64,000 bases of DNA from Listeria welshimeri serovar 6b str. SLCC5334 (GCF_000060285.1 NC_008555.1:1116001-1180000), one strand, 5' to 3'; numbered from the stretch's first letter, positions 15,999-25,582 are shown. Translations and numbers: made by a program. The notes: generated by a model not told the origin, from the letters alone.

Positions 15999-16838
15999 AT
16001 GGATATTTTACAAACAGCCAATGAACGGATGGAACAGTTAGCTGCCCTAATGAATAAAGACATTAAACAACCAATAGCAGCTGAAGAAAAAGTAAAAGTT
16101 GGGGTCGATTTAGGTACTTCTTCTATCGTGTTCGTTGTATTGGATGAGAATAATGTGCCGCTTTTTGGTGCGTTTGAATTTGCAGATGCCGTTCGCGATG
16201 GTCTGGTTGTCAATTACCGCGAGTCAGTAGAAGTGGTAAAACGGCTTAAAACTAGAGCGGAGAATTGCCTAGGAATAAGTTTGACACATGCTTCTGGAGC
16301 CATTCCACCAGGTACAATCGGAAACAATAAAAAGGTGGTTGCGAATGTTATCGAGAGCGCTGGAATGGAAGCACTTTATACAATTGATGAACCAACAGCA
16401 GCTGCAGTAGTACTTGATTTAAAAGATGGTGCAGTAGTTGATGTTGGTGGTGGTACAACTGGAATTAGTGTCTTTAAAAATGGTGAAGTAATTTATACCG
16501 CAGATGAGCCAACAGGTGGAACACATATGACACTAGTTTTAGCTGGATATTATGGTGTTTCTGTAGAAGAGGCGGAACAGAATAAACGTGAGCAAAAAGA
16601 CTCAAGCGAACATTTTTCTGTAATGCGCCCTGTAGTGGAAAAAATGGCAGAAATCACTCGCGTTCATCTCGAAAAATCTCCCTCAGAACCACTTTATATC
16701 GTTGGAGGTGCTTCTGCTTATAGCCAGTTCAAAAATACGTTTGAAAGCTATTTGAAGATGCCTGTTTTTCAACCTAATTATCCGCAGTATGTCACGCCTC
16801 TTGGTATTGCTATGAGTTCAGGGAGCGGAAATTTATGA
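15999..16838 (+). CDS. eutJ: EutJ-like Hsp70/actin-fold chaperone
   Basis: A 279-residue protein related to EutJ and DnaK ATPase domains. The motifs VGVDLGTSSIVFVVLD, AVVDVGGGTTGISVF and YIVGGASAY are the phosphate and adenosine sites. It has no substrate-binding domain. Its place in a pdu operon and not in eut is normal in Listeria. The function is unproven; a folding or assembly role is usually proposed. Confidence 0.85.
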   Translation: MDILQTANERMEQLAALMNKDIKQPIAAEEKVKVGVDLGTSSIVFVVLDENNVPLFGAFEFADAVRDGLVVNYRESVEVVKRLKTRAENCLGISLTHASGAIPPGTIGNNKKVVANVIESAGMEALYTIDEPTAAAVVLDLKDGAVVDVGGGTTGISVFKNGEVIYTADEPTGGTHMTLVLAGYYGVSVEEAEQNKREQKDSSEHFSVMRPVVEKMAEITRVHLEKSPSEPLYIVGGASAYSQFKNTFESYLKMPVFQPNYPQYVTPLGIAMSSGSGNL

Positions 16839-17314
16839 TAGAGAAATTAGTGAAAATCATTGTCCAACGCTTGAAACTTCGTGCTGCAAATAAAACTTCT
16901 ATAGCTGTTAGCAAAATGCCACGCGATCCAGTTGCCATTTTTATGGAAAGTGGGACGGTTCGTTTGACGCAGGTAAACAAACATTTTCTTGAGCGGATAC
17001 TAAGCGGAAATCGAGCAGAATCACTCTCTATTTGGTTTGAAAAAGCAGCAGAATATGGGGTGGATATTGAACTGGAACTGTATGATCACGGTGAACCTTG
17101 GCTAAATTATGAAATATTAAGTCAGTTAGACTTTCCAGTATTTACAAGTACTGGTGAGAGACTCTTTTATTCAAGTGGACGAGTGATTTGTTACGGGGAT
17201 AGTGCATTAATCCCAAGCGGGAGTACACTTTGCAAATATAAAAAGCAGCTTATTACACCGCTTGCAAATGAATATTTAAGTAAAAATAATATTGCAGTGC
17301 GGGAAAGGCAGTGA
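16835..17314 (+). CDS. pduM: PduM microcompartment assembly protein
   Basis: A 159-residue PduM-family protein, needed for compartment structure in Salmonella but without a known biochemical activity. The amphipathic N-terminus IEKLVKIIVQRLKLRA resembles a targeting helix. The C-terminal ITPLANEYLSKNNIAV motif recurs in EutT and in the 37479 gene as a T-P-x-A-x-x-[FY]-L motif. It overlaps the eutJ-like gene by 4 bases. Confidence 0.85.
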   Translation: MIEKLVKIIVQRLKLRAANKTSIAVSKMPRDPVAIFMESGTVRLTQVNKHFLERILSGNRAESLSIWFEKAAEYGVDIELELYDHGEPWLNYEILSQLDFPVFTSTGERLFYSSGRVICYGDSALIPSGSTLCKYKKQLITPLANEYLSKNNIAVRERQ

Positions 17315-17318
17315 CGTT

Positions 17319-17582
17319 ATGTTTATGGCAAAAATTACTGGAAGTGTAGTTTCTACAAAAAAAGAAGACTCACTTACTGGTAAAAAAATAATGATTGTAC
17401 AACCAGTTGATGCAAATGGTGAAAATGTTCGTTCAGAAGAAGTAGCTTGTGACTCTGTTGGCGCGGGCATTGGAGAGTATGTACTTGTGGCTCGCGGAAA
17501 TGCAGCTAGAAGTGTTTTTTCAGAACCAAATAGTGCGATTGATTCGGCAATTATTGCAATTGTCGATAGTTTTGATAAGTAA
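17319..17582 (+). CDS. pduN: PduN pentameric vertex protein
   Basis: An 87-residue BMC-P (EutN/CcmL) protein that caps the icosahedral vertices. The MAKITGSVVSTKKEDSLTGK start and DSVGAGIGEYVLVARGNAAR core are typical. ATG 17319 is chosen; another ATG two codons on is also possible. It directly follows pduM. Confidence 0.92.
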   Translation: MFMAKITGSVVSTKKEDSLTGKKIMIVQPVDANGENVRSEEVACDSVGAGIGEYVLVARGNAARSVFSEPNSAIDSAIIAIVDSFDK

Positions 17583-17596
17583 GGAGTGAATAACTC

Positions 17597-18592
17597 ATGA
17601 GTATTTATACAAAAACCGGCGATAAGGGAACAACAGCACTATTTGATGGGAATCGTGTAAAAAAATATGATGACCGTGTCGAAACATATGGCTCGTTCGA
17701 TGAGCTTAATGCAGAAATTAGTGTAGCTGAAAAATTCGTCACTTCTTCTGAAAATAAGGCTCTTCTCAGAAACGTGGAGCGTCAATTATTTTATGTTTGT
17801 GCAGAACTTGCAACAGAAAACGAATCAGCCCTTGCCAGTAAAATTATCATTACAGAAGAAGACATTAAAGAACTTGAAAAAGTTATTGATGACTATACAG
17901 CAAAGTTACCAAAAGTCGATAGTTTTGTTTTACCAGGATCAAGTACAGCTGGCGCATTCCTCCATAGTGCGCGTACCATTGCAAGACGAGGGGAACGTTT
18001 ATTAGTTCGTTTTTCGGAACAAACAACGGTTAGAAAAGAATTATTAAAATTCGTCAATCGTTTATCTGATTTCTTGTATATCCTTGCTAGAGAAGAAGAT
18101 TTTAGACAAATGCTCGATAAAGCAACCAAACTAATTGTTGCAAAATACTTAGAGCAAACTGGGCAAGAGAAGTCTATTTCAACAGATTTATCTTTTTCTT
18201 TTTGTGAAAAATTAATGCATCAAGTTTGTATTGTTTCCGAGGAAGTTGGCGTTCCAGTCACACTTGCTATTGTGGATGCGCATGGTAATCCTAGATTTAA
18301 TTATCGAATGGAGCATGCCCTTTTAGTAAGTGCGGAATTAGCAACGAAAAAAGCATACTCAGCGGTAGCGATGAAAACAAGCACAGAAAATTTAGCAGAA
18401 GCTGTTCAGCCAGGAGCTCCACTTTATCAATTAGAAACGCTGACAAACGGTGACATAGTTACTTTTGGTGGCGGTATTCCAATTTACGGAAAAGATGGAG
18501 CAATTATTGGTGGAATGGGAATTAGCGGCGGTTCAGTGGAAGAAGATATCCACATTGCAAAAAAAGCATTATCAATGATAGAGAAGGGGTAA
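17597..18592 (+). CDS. pduO: PduO ATP:cob(I)alamin adenosyltransferase with HbpS-like tail
   Basis: A 331-residue two-domain enzyme. Residues 1-175 are the PduO-type adenosyltransferase (YTKTGDKGTTALFDG, with RTIARRGER at the active site) making coenzyme B12 in the compartment. Residues about 195-331 are the GlcG/HbpS-like (DUF336) domain (VTLAIVDAHGNPRF, GGIPIYGKDGAIIGGMGISGG), which binds heme in related proteins. A single-domain paralog is found at 57631. Confidence 0.93.
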   Translation: MSIYTKTGDKGTTALFDGNRVKKYDDRVETYGSFDELNAEISVAEKFVTSSENKALLRNVERQLFYVCAELATENESALASKIIITEEDIKELEKVIDDYTAKLPKVDSFVLPGSSTAGAFLHSARTIARRGERLLVRFSEQTTVRKELLKFVNRLSDFLYILAREEDFRQMLDKATKLIVAKYLEQTGQEKSISTDLSFSFCEKLMHQVCIVSEEVGVPVTLAIVDAHGNPRFNYRMEHALLVSAELATKKAYSAVAMKTSTENLAEAVQPGAPLYQLETLTNGDIVTFGGGIPIYGKDGAIIGGMGISGGSVEEDIHIAKKALSMIEKG

Positions 18593-18598
18593 TTCTGT

Positions 18599-20008
18599 AT
18601 GGAATCATTAGAACTCGAACAACTGGTGAAAAAAGTTCTGTTAGAAAAATTAGCTGAACAAAAAGATGTACCAGTAAAAACAACTACACAAGGCGCAAAA
18701 AGTGGGATTTTTGATACAGTGGATGAGGCAGTTCAAGCAGCTGTCCAAGCACAAAATAGTTATAAAGAAAAATCTCTGGAAGAACGCCGCAATGTAGTAA
18801 AAGCAATTCGTGAAGCACTTTATCCAGAAATTGAGTCAATTGCCACAAGAGCAGTTGCTGAAACAGGAATGGGTAATGTGACAGATAAAATTTTGAAAAA
18901 TACTTTAGCGATTGAAAAAACGCCGGGCGTAGAAGATTTATATACAGAAGTAGCTACTGGTGATAATGGCATGACGCTTTATGAATTATCTCCGTATGGT
19001 GTAATTGGTGCTGTGGCGCCGAGTACGAATCCAACCGAAACGTTAATTTGTAATACAATCGGTATGCTTGCAGCTGGGAATGCAGTGTTTTATAGCCCAC
19101 ATCCTGGTGCAAAAAATATATCTCTTTGGTTGATTGAAAAGTTGAATACGATTGTTCGTGAAAGTTGTGGTATTGATAACTTGGTTGTGACAGTGGAAAA
19201 ACCTTCCATTCAAGCAGCGCAAGAAATGATGAATCATCCAAAAGTACCATTACTTGTCATTACAGGTGGACCAGGCGTCGTGCTTCAAGCAATGCAATCA
19301 GGTAAAAAAGTCATTGGAGCTGGTGCCGGAAATCCGCCTTCCATCGTAGACGAAACAGCTAATATCGAAAAAGCTGCAGCCGATATTGTTGACGGAGCCT
19401 CTTTTGACCACAATATCTTATGTATTGCTGAAAAAAGCGTTGTTGCCGTTGATAGCATTACTGATTTCCTATTATTCCAAATGGAAAAAAATGGAGCACT
19501 ACATGTGACCAATCCGAGCGATATTAAAAAATTAGAAAAAGTTGCTGTAACGGATAAAGGTGTAACGAATAAAAAATTAGTCGGAAAAAGCGCTTCTGAA
19601 ATTTTAAAAGAAGCTGGAATAACTTGTGATTTTACCCCGCGATTAATCATTGTGGAAACAGATAAATCACATCCATTTGCAACAGTAGAATTACTAATGC
19701 CAATCGTTCCAGTGGTAAGAGTGCCTGATTTTGATGAAGCGCTTAAAGTAGCTATTGAATTAGAACAAGGACTACATCATACAGCAACAATGCATTCACA
19801 AAATATTTCCAGATTAAATAAAGCTGCAAGAGATATGCAAACATCGATCTTTGTGAAAAATGGTCCTTCCTTTGCAGGTTTAGGTTTTAGAGGGGAAGGT
19901 AGTACTACATTTACTATTGCAACCCCAACTGGAGAAGGAACCACTACAGCACGTCATTTTGCTAGACGCCGCCGTTGTGTTTTAACAGATGGTTTTTCGA
20001 TTCGTTAA
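18599..20008 (+). CDS. pduP: PduP CoA-acylating propionaldehyde dehydrogenase
   Basis: A 469-residue aldehyde dehydrogenase converting propionaldehyde to propionyl-CoA. The catalytic cysteine is near residue 275 in FDHNILCIAEK. The N-terminal helix LELEQLVKKVLLEKLAEQ matches the known PduP encapsulation peptide pattern. It follows pduO at 6 bases. Similar to EutE, but with its targeting helix at the front. Confidence 0.94.
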   Translation: MESLELEQLVKKVLLEKLAEQKDVPVKTTTQGAKSGIFDTVDEAVQAAVQAQNSYKEKSLEERRNVVKAIREALYPEIESIATRAVAETGMGNVTDKILKNTLAIEKTPGVEDLYTEVATGDNGMTLYELSPYGVIGAVAPSTNPTETLICNTIGMLAAGNAVFYSPHPGAKNISLWLIEKLNTIVRESCGIDNLVVTVEKPSIQAAQEMMNHPKVPLLVITGGPGVVLQAMQSGKKVIGAGAGNPPSIVDETANIEKAAADIVDGASFDHNILCIAEKSVVAVDSITDFLLFQMEKNGALHVTNPSDIKKLEKVAVTDKGVTNKKLVGKSASEILKEAGITCDFTPRLIIVETDKSHPFATVELLMPIVPVVRVPDFDEALKVAIELEQGLHHTATMHSQNISRLNKAARDMQTSIFVKNGPSFAGLGFRGEGSTTFTIATPTGEGTTTARHFARRRRCVLTDGFSIR

Positions 20009-20023
20009 GAGGAGGCAAAGTTA

Positions 20024-21142
20024 ATGAATAGCTTTCAAATCAAGACAAAAGTAGCTTTTGGTACGAATAGTTTACAAGTATTAAAAGAAATTAAAAATAA
20101 AAATGTCTGGATTATTTGTGACCGATTTTTAGCAGATGGAGAGGGACTTCAAGGATTAATTGGACAGTTAGATGTATCCAACAATGTGCATATTTTCACC
20201 GACGTTGTTCCAGATCCGCCAATCTCTAAAGTAGCTAGCGGTGTCAGTGAAGCAGGCAAAATCCAACCACAAGTAATGATAGCTTTTGGTGGCGGTTCAG
20301 CGATTGATACAGCTAAAGGAATCTACTACTTCGCCAAACGGTTGGAGAAAATCAATATAAGTACTTTTATAGCGATTCCAACGACGAGTGGAACTGGATC
20401 TGAAGTAACAGCTGCAACCGTCATTACTGATCCAACAACAAAAATTAAATATCCACTTTTCTTAGATGAACTTATTCCAGATATGGCTATTTTAGATGCA
20501 CAACTTGTTGTCACAGTGCCACCAGCGATTACCGCGAATACTGGAATGGACGTGTTGACACATGCGATTGAAGCTTATGTTTCTAAAGCTGCAAATGATT
20601 ATACTGATGCTCTAGGTGAAAAAAGTGTTCAGTTAACACTAGGTTTCTTAACGAGTTGTTATGATGACGGACGTAATTTGGCTAATCGAGAAAAAATGCA
20701 TAATGCTTCCACGATGGCGGGAATGGCATTTAACTGCGCAAACCTTGGATTAAATCATAGTATTGCTCATCAATTAGGTGCTCAATTTCATGTACCTCAT
20801 GGTTTAGCAAATGCAATTTTACTTGATGCGGTTATTCGGTTTAATGCATTTAAAAATCGCGATACGGAACAAAAATATGCTGAAATGGCTCGGATTTGTG
20901 GAATTGCTTCAAGATCTGATTCGAATGAGACTGCTGTCCGACTTCTTCGTGAAAGAATTGTCCAAATGATGGAACATATGCAAATGCCGCGCACTTTAAC
21001 AGATGCTGGTGTAGCCAAAGAAAAAGTATATGCAAAAATGGACGAAATTGCTACAAATGCACTTAAAGACGCTTGTTTACCTACTAGTCCAACAACACCG
21101 TCACATCAGGAACTAAAAGAAATTTTAGAACAAATTATTTAG
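20024..21142 (+). CDS. pduQ: PduQ iron-containing propanol dehydrogenase
   Basis: A 372-residue group III alcohol dehydrogenase that reduces propionaldehyde and regenerates NAD in the compartment. Features are GGGSAIDTAKG for nucleotide binding and metal-ligand histidines in GLNHSIAHQLGAQFHVPHG. Preceded by GAGGAGG. It is a paralog of EutG (25691), sharing the whole length. Confidence 0.92.
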   Translation: MNSFQIKTKVAFGTNSLQVLKEIKNKNVWIICDRFLADGEGLQGLIGQLDVSNNVHIFTDVVPDPPISKVASGVSEAGKIQPQVMIAFGGGSAIDTAKGIYYFAKRLEKINISTFIAIPTTSGTGSEVTAATVITDPTTKIKYPLFLDELIPDMAILDAQLVVTVPPAITANTGMDVLTHAIEAYVSKAANDYTDALGEKSVQLTLGFLTSCYDDGRNLANREKMHNASTMAGMAFNCANLGLNHSIAHQLGAQFHVPHGLANAILLDAVIRFNAFKNRDTEQKYAEMARICGIASRSDSNETAVRLLRERIVQMMEHMQMPRTLTDAGVAKEKVYAKMDEIATNALKDACLPTSPTTPSHQELKEILEQII

Positions 21143-21169
21143 ATTTTACGTAAAAAAGGAGGATAAACT

Positions 21170-21874
21170 ATGTCAGCATATTTGGCGGAATTTATTGGTA
21201 CGATGGTTTTGATTATGTTTGGGAATGGCCTTTTAGCAGGATTAACCTTGAATAAATCTTTATCGCAAGGTGCAAACTGGGTAGTTGTTACTTTTGGTTG
21301 GGGTTTTGCTGTAATGATTGGGGTTTATGTAGCTGGAGCATATAGCGGGGCACATTTAAACCCAGCCGTAACCATTGCTCTTGCGGTCGGAGGGTCTTTC
21401 CCTTGGGCAGATGTGGTTCCGTATATTATCGCGCAAATCGCCGGAGCATTTGTCGGAGCATCCATTGTTATCTTACATTACTATCCGCATTTCAAAGCGA
21501 CTCCAAGAGAGATTGATACACATGGTATTTTCTCTACTGGACCAGCGATTCGTAATACACCATTCAATCTTATCAGTGAAATTATCGCAACATTTGCCTT
21601 TATTTTTGGTTTACTTATGATTGGAGAGAATAGTTTTACAGATGGTTTAAATCCGTTAATCCTTGGCTTTCTAGTAGTTGCGATTGGGATGAGTTTTGGA
21701 CCAACAACAGGTTATGCAATTAACCCAGCACGTGACCTTGGACCAAGACTTGCTTACTTTTTACTACCAGTTCCAAATAAAAGTGGATCAGATTGGCGTT
21801 ATGCATGGATTCCTATTGTGGGGCCAATCATTGGCGGGTTACTTGCCATCGGACTGTATAACATTTTATTATAA
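21170..21874 (+). CDS. pduF: PduF propanediol/glycerol facilitator
   Basis: A 234-residue aquaglyceroporin with six membrane segments. Both NPA boxes are present: GAHLNPAVTIAL and YAINPARDLGPR; the D after the second NPAR marks the glycerol-type channel. It should let propanediol and glycerol into the cell. In Salmonella pduF lies next to pocR; here it sits inside the operon. Confidence 0.93.
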   Translation: MSAYLAEFIGTMVLIMFGNGLLAGLTLNKSLSQGANWVVVTFGWGFAVMIGVYVAGAYSGAHLNPAVTIALAVGGSFPWADVVPYIIAQIAGAFVGASIVILHYYPHFKATPREIDTHGIFSTGPAIRNTPFNLISEIIATFAFIFGLLMIGENSFTDGLNPLILGFLVVAIGMSFGPTTGYAINPARDLGPRLAYFLLPVPNKSGSDWRYAWIPIVGPIIGGLLAIGLYNILL

Positions 21875-21884
21875 AAAATAAGAT

Positions 21885-21917
21885 GGAGTAAACAATGATT
21901 AGATTGTTTGCTCCTTT
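21885..21917 (+). terminator. Intra-operon hairpin between pduF and ackA
   Basis: A 12-bp stem GGAGTAAACAAT/ATTGTTTGCTCC (one mismatch) with a 6-nt loop and only three T. It is more likely a partial terminator or an RNA-stability element than a full stop. Confidence 0.5.
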
Positions 21918-21941
21918 AAAAATGAGAAAGGACTGAGCTAT

Positions 21942-23135
21942 ATGCACAAAATTATGGCGATAAACGCAGGGAGTTCTTCACTGAAATTCCAAATTTTTAC
22001 GATGCCAGGAGAAGAAGTTTTAGTTAAGGGCTTAATTGAAAGAATCGGATTACCAGATGCCATTTTCAACATGTCCTTTCAAAATGAAAAAATCAAAGAA
22101 ACGCGATCAATTAATAACCACGGAGAAGCTGTCGAAATTTTACTAGAGCAATTGAAGGCTCATCAAGTAATTAATGATTTAAATGAAATTACTGGTGTCG
22201 GGCATCGCGTGGCTCATGGTGGGGAAGCTTTTGTTACATCGTGTATTGTGACAGATGAAGTAGTGAAAGGCATTGAAGATGTAACAAGTCTTGCTCCGTT
22301 ACACAATCCAGCTAATATTATCGGTATTAAAACTTTCCGTAAACTGTTGCCAAATGCTGTTTCTGTGGCTGTATTTGATACGGCTTATCACCAAACCATC
22401 CCTGAAGAAAACTTTTTATATGCGCTTCCTTATGAACTTTATGAAAAACATCATATCAGAAAATACGGTTTTCATGGAACAAGTCATAAATATGTTGCTG
22501 GAAAAGCAGCTGAAGTTCTCAAAAAACCTTTAGAAGAATTAAAAATTATTTCTTGTCATTTAGGTAATGGTGCAAGTGTTTGTGCGATTGAAGCTGGTAA
22601 ATCAGTGAATACATCCATGGGCTTTACGCCAAACGCTGGCTTGATGATGGGAACACGTTCTGGTACAATTGACGCGACAATCATCCCGTATTTGGTCGAT
22701 GAACTTGGCTATAGCTTAGACGAAGTAATGCATATGATGTCTAGTCAATCTGGCGTTCTTGGGGTATCAGGTAGTTCAAGTGATTTTAGAGATATTGAGA
22801 TTGCTGCGGAAGAAGGAGATTCCCGTGCATTACTTACGCTTCGAATGTTTACTGGCCAAATCTGTAATTATATTGGGGCTTATGCCGCGGCAATGAACGG
22901 TTGCGACGCGTTATTATTTACAGCCGGAGTTGGTGAAAATTCTTCGTTAATCCGTAAAATGGTTACAGAACAGTTAAGTTACCTTGGTGTAACGTGTAAT
23001 GTGACAAAAAATAATGCGGGTGATATGATAATTAGCGATGACAATGAAGCAGTCAAAGTATGTATTATTCCAACAAATGAAGAACTAATGATTGCTCGTG
23101 ATGTAGAAAAATATACAAAACAAACAATAAGTTAA
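21942..23135 (+). CDS. ackA: Acetate/propionate kinase (PduW role)
   Basis: A 397-residue acetokinase; makes ATP from propionyl- or acetyl-phosphate produced by PduL and EutD. Motifs are [15 protein letters not shown] at the start, [24 protein letters not shown] and [12 protein letters not shown]. The length is that of ordinary AckA, so this is a pdu-dedicated copy (pduW by context). GAAAGGA precedes the ATG. Confidence 0.92.
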   Translation: MHKIMAINAGSSSLKFQIFTMPGEEVLVKGLIERIGLPDAIFNMSFQNEKIKETRSINNHGEAVEILLEQLKAHQVINDLNEITGVGHRVAHGGEAFVTSCIVTDEVVKGIEDVTSLAPLHNPANIIGIKTFRKLLPNAVSVAVFDTAYHQTIPEENFLYALPYELYEKHHIRKYGFHGTSHKYVAGKAAEVLKKPLEELKIISCHLGNGASVCAIEAGKSVNTSMGFTPNAGLMMGTRSGTIDATIIPYLVDELGYSLDEVMHMMSSQSGVLGVSGSSSDFRDIEIAAEEGDSRALLTLRMFTGQICNYIGAYAAAMNGCDALLFTAGVGENSSLIRKMVTEQLSYLGVTCNVTKNNAGDMIISDDNEAVKVCIIPTNEELMIARDVEKYTKQTIS

Positions 23136-23148
23136 GGAGCGATTTGAT

Positions 23149-24234
23149 GTGAAAATAACGACGGCAATGCACGGTGGCAACTATAATGAACTAGCAAAAC
23201 AACATGGACTAACCAAAGAAATGGTACTTGATTTTAGTGCGAATATTAATCCACTAGGAGTTCCAGCTAGTTTAAAACAAACAATAACAGCCAATTTGGA
23301 TAAACTGGTAGAATATCCAGAACCAGATTATTTAGCGCTCCGTGCGCGAATTGCCTCGTTTCATCAACTCGATCTTGCGAATATTATCCCTGGAAATGGT
23401 GCGACAGAGCTTATTTTTGGAATTGCAAAAGTAACAAAGGCGCAAAAAGTACTTTTACTTGCGCCTACTTTTGCAGAATATGAACGTGCTTTTTTTGATG
23501 CAGAAATTATTTATGCGGAATTAGCGAAAGAAACTAATTTTGACGCAGCGGAAACAGTACTAGAAATAATCGAACGCGAAACGGAGCTTGAAGCCGTTTG
23601 TTTGTGTAATCCTAATAATCCGACTGGTCAATTAATAAACCAAGAAGAAATGATAAAAATTGCAGATTTATGTGAAAAGAAAAACATATATTTAATTATT
23701 GATGAAGCATTTATGGACTTTATAGAAGAGAGCGAAACAATTTCGATGATTCCTTATTTGCAGCAATTTTCACATCTGTGTATTATTCGTGCTTTTACTA
23801 AATTTTTTGCGATTCCAGGGCTTAGACTGGGTTATCTTCTGACAAAAAATGATTTGTTAGCAGAAGCCTTGTTACAAATGCGAGAACCCTGGTCTATCAA
23901 TACTTTTGCTGATATGGCTGGACAAATATTATTGGATGACAAGGATTATATTAAGCAAACTTATCAATGGATTTCCACAGAACGATCCTTTTTATATCAA
24001 GGTTTAAATGGATTTCCAGAACTTACGGTGTACCAACCAAGTGTGAACTATATATTTTTCCATCTTGAAAAACCGCTTGATTTACGAAAAGAACTATTGT
24101 TAAAAGGGATTTTCGTCCGAAGTTGCGCTAATTATCGAGGTCTCACTGAAAATTATTACCGGGTTGCAGTGAAAACAAGAGCTGATAATATCCAACTTTT
24201 AACAGCGCTTGAGGTGATTCTCAGTGGAAATTAA
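23149..24234 (+). CDS. cobD: CobD L-threonine-O-3-phosphate decarboxylase
   Basis: A 361-residue PLP enzyme of the HisC-like aminotransferase fold that makes aminopropanol phosphate for the nucleotide loop. The start MHGGNYNELAKQHGL and DFSANINPLGVP is the CobD signature; NPNNPTGQL and the lysine in FTKFFAIPGLRLGYL hold PLP. It uses a GTG start. It overlaps pduX, which supplies its substrate. Confidence 0.93.
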   Translation: MKITTAMHGGNYNELAKQHGLTKEMVLDFSANINPLGVPASLKQTITANLDKLVEYPEPDYLALRARIASFHQLDLANIIPGNGATELIFGIAKVTKAQKVLLLAPTFAEYERAFFDAEIIYAELAKETNFDAAETVLEIIERETELEAVCLCNPNNPTGQLINQEEMIKIADLCEKKNIYLIIDEAFMDFIEESETISMIPYLQQFSHLCIIRAFTKFFAIPGLRLGYLLTKNDLLAEALLQMREPWSINTFADMAGQILLDDKDYIKQTYQWISTERSFLYQGLNGFPELTVYQPSVNYIFFHLEKPLDLRKELLLKGIFVRSCANYRGLTENYYRVAVKTRADNIQLLTALEVILSGN

Positions 24235-25099
24235 AGCAACATGTCCGGCTTCATGTGGCGAATTGTTGCAAGGCTATATTGCTGGCGGAGAAAAGCTGAT
24301 TTCATATCCCATTAATTGGTACTCTGAAGTGACTTTATCGGATAAATCAGGACTAACTAGCTCAGGACATACAAAAGCATGGCTTGCATTTGAGTTAACT
24401 TGCGAGTATTTTGATGTGGGAAAAAGAGAGCGTCCACCTATATGGTTACAAGTAAAATCGACTATTCCGGTCGCAAAAGGAATGGCAAGCTCCACGGCTG
24501 ATATCGCTGCAACAATTGGAGCTACAGCGAAATGGCTTAATAAAACGATAACTGAAAAAGAAATAGCCAAGCTTTGTTTACAACTAGAACCAACGGATAG
24601 CACTATTTTTAAATCGCTAACGTTATTTGATCATTTACAAGGAGAGGTGATTCAAAACTCTCACTGGATGCCAAGACTTGGAGTGGTTGTATTAGAACCA
24701 CTTACGATTTTAGAAACAGCTACATATCGACAAAAAGATCATCAGGAACAATTACTAAAAAATAAACAAGATTTAGCACAAGGAATGCAATTTTTCGAAC
24801 AAGCGGTTGCTCAAAAATCAATCCAATTACTTGGTAAAGCAGCAACAGTCAGTGCGGCGAGCAACCAAACTATTTTGCCAAAACCGTTTTGGAACGAGTT
24901 ATTAGAAGTTTCGAGCTGTTTAAATTTAGTAGGGATTAATGTGTCGCATAGTGGGACTGTTGTGGGCTTACTTTACGATTTAGATAAAACGGATCCGCTA
25001 GAAATTTTATTTGAATTAGAACGGCGATATGTTACCACTTTTTATAGCAGATATTATTTCCGCGAACTAGTAAATGGTGGGGTTCAAATAATGACGTAA
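24224..25099 (+). CDS. pduX: PduX L-threonine kinase
   Basis: A 291-residue GHMP kinase phosphorylating L-threonine for CobD. The ATP-binding loop is PVAKGMASSTADIAA near residues 83-97; CPASCGELLQGYIAGGEK is the family start. GTG 24224 overlaps the cobD end by 11 bases. Last gene of the pdu operon; no terminator is evident before the Rli55 promoter. Confidence 0.92.
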   Translation: MEIKATCPASCGELLQGYIAGGEKLISYPINWYSEVTLSDKSGLTSSGHTKAWLAFELTCEYFDVGKRERPPIWLQVKSTIPVAKGMASSTADIAATIGATAKWLNKTITEKEIAKLCLQLEPTDSTIFKSLTLFDHLQGEVIQNSHWMPRLGVVVLEPLTILETATYRQKDHQEQLLKNKQDLAQGMQFFEQAVAQKSIQLLGKAATVSAASNQTILPKPFWNELLEVSSCLNLVGINVSHSGTVVGLLYDLDKTDPLEILFELERRYVTTFYSRYYFRELVNGGVQIMT

Positions 25100-25111
25100 A
25101 GCAAATTTTTC

Positions 25112-25139
25112 TTGCAAGCGGATTATTTTATGCTATAAT
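25112..25139 (+). promoter_or_regulatory. Promoter of the Rli55-like RNA
   Basis: TTGCAA (25112-25117), 16 bp, TATAAT (25134-25139). The predicted start is near 25146, ahead of the aptamer. Confidence 0.75.
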
Positions 25140-25164
25140 AACCTTGATAAACGAATTCGTTCAT

Positions 25165-25260
25165 ACAAACAAGTTAGATAATGGAAGTCTGGTGAAAATC
25201 CAGCACGGTCCCGCCACTGTAAGGAGTTAGACACTCTAAGTCAGGTCTTTTATCTAGTTG
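25165..25260 (+). ncRNA. Cobalamin riboswitch aptamer of Rli55
   Basis: The conserved parts GGTGAAAATCC, CCCGCCACTGTAA (25210-25222) and TAAGTCAGGTC are present in order. It is shorter than the other two aptamers in the window, which suggests the compact cobalamin class. Confidence 0.9.
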
Positions 25261-25308
25261 TTTTAACTGGTTATACTGCTTCGAGGCAAAGCATGTATAA
25301 TTCTTGGT

Positions 25309-25339
25309 TCCAGTGTAGTTGTCTCACTGGGGCTTTTTT
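25309..25339 (+). terminator. Riboswitch terminator inside Rli55
   Basis: CCAGTG/CACTGG with a 9-nt loop and a T6 run, about 60 bases behind the aptamer. Stopping here would give the short form without EutV-binding hairpins. Confidence 0.8.
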
Positions 25340-25423
25340 ATTTGTTTTTAAAGCAAATAAGCCCACTGTAAATGGTTTGGTGCCGAGAAGCTGGACGAAG
25401 CTACGTTTTATCAAGCACCATAC

Positions 25424-25503
25424 GCACAAAGATGTGCACCGCTTAGTTTTATAGTGGGCAATGATCTTTTCAATGATGAAAAGAGTGATACAAAGAACGT
25501 ATC
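25424..25503 (+). promoter_or_regulatory. ANTAR-type hairpins in Rli55
   Basis: Three stem-loops carry A at loop position 1 and G at position 4: GCAC-AAAGAT-GTGC, CTTTTC-AATGAT-GAAAAG and GATAC-AAAGAAC-GTATC (7-nt loop). The last two form the closely spaced pair that EutV dimers recognise; GGCAATGA and TCATTGCC close around them. Confidence 0.75.
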
Positions 25504-25529
25504 TTCATTGCCTATTTACAAAAAAAGAT

Positions 25530-25558
25530 TTGACATTTCCACGGGTTTGGTTTTTAAT
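25530..25558 (+). promoter_or_regulatory. eutG promoter
   Basis: TTGACA (25530-25535), 17 bp, TTTAAT (25553-25558): a near-consensus housekeeping promoter. Control is therefore after initiation, through the leader terminator. Confidence 0.8.
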
Positions 25559-25582
25559 AAAGTGGACAAATAAAATATTTTA

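Larger units (their letters stand above)
25146..25520 (+). ncRNA. rli55: Rli55-like riboswitch/ANTAR decoy RNA
   Basis: A transcript beginning with a cobalamin aptamer and continuing into EutV-binding hairpins. In L. monocytogenes Rli55 is established: with B12 it ends early, without B12 the long form captures EutV so eut genes stay off. Visible here: the aptamer, a terminator at 25309, a large structured region closed by GCCCACT (25361)/AGTGGGC (25453), and hairpins with A1/G4 loops at 25424-25437, 25466-25483 and 25487-25503. The 3' end is inferred. Confidence 0.82.

Noticed and set aside
19285-19650. A 121-codon minus-strand frame opposite pduP
   Set aside because: No ribosome site or promoter, and the + strand gene is fully supported by family motifs.
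25340-25520. T-box leader before eutG
   Set aside because: No T-box sequence and no specifier loop; the hairpins fit the EutV (A1/G4) pattern.
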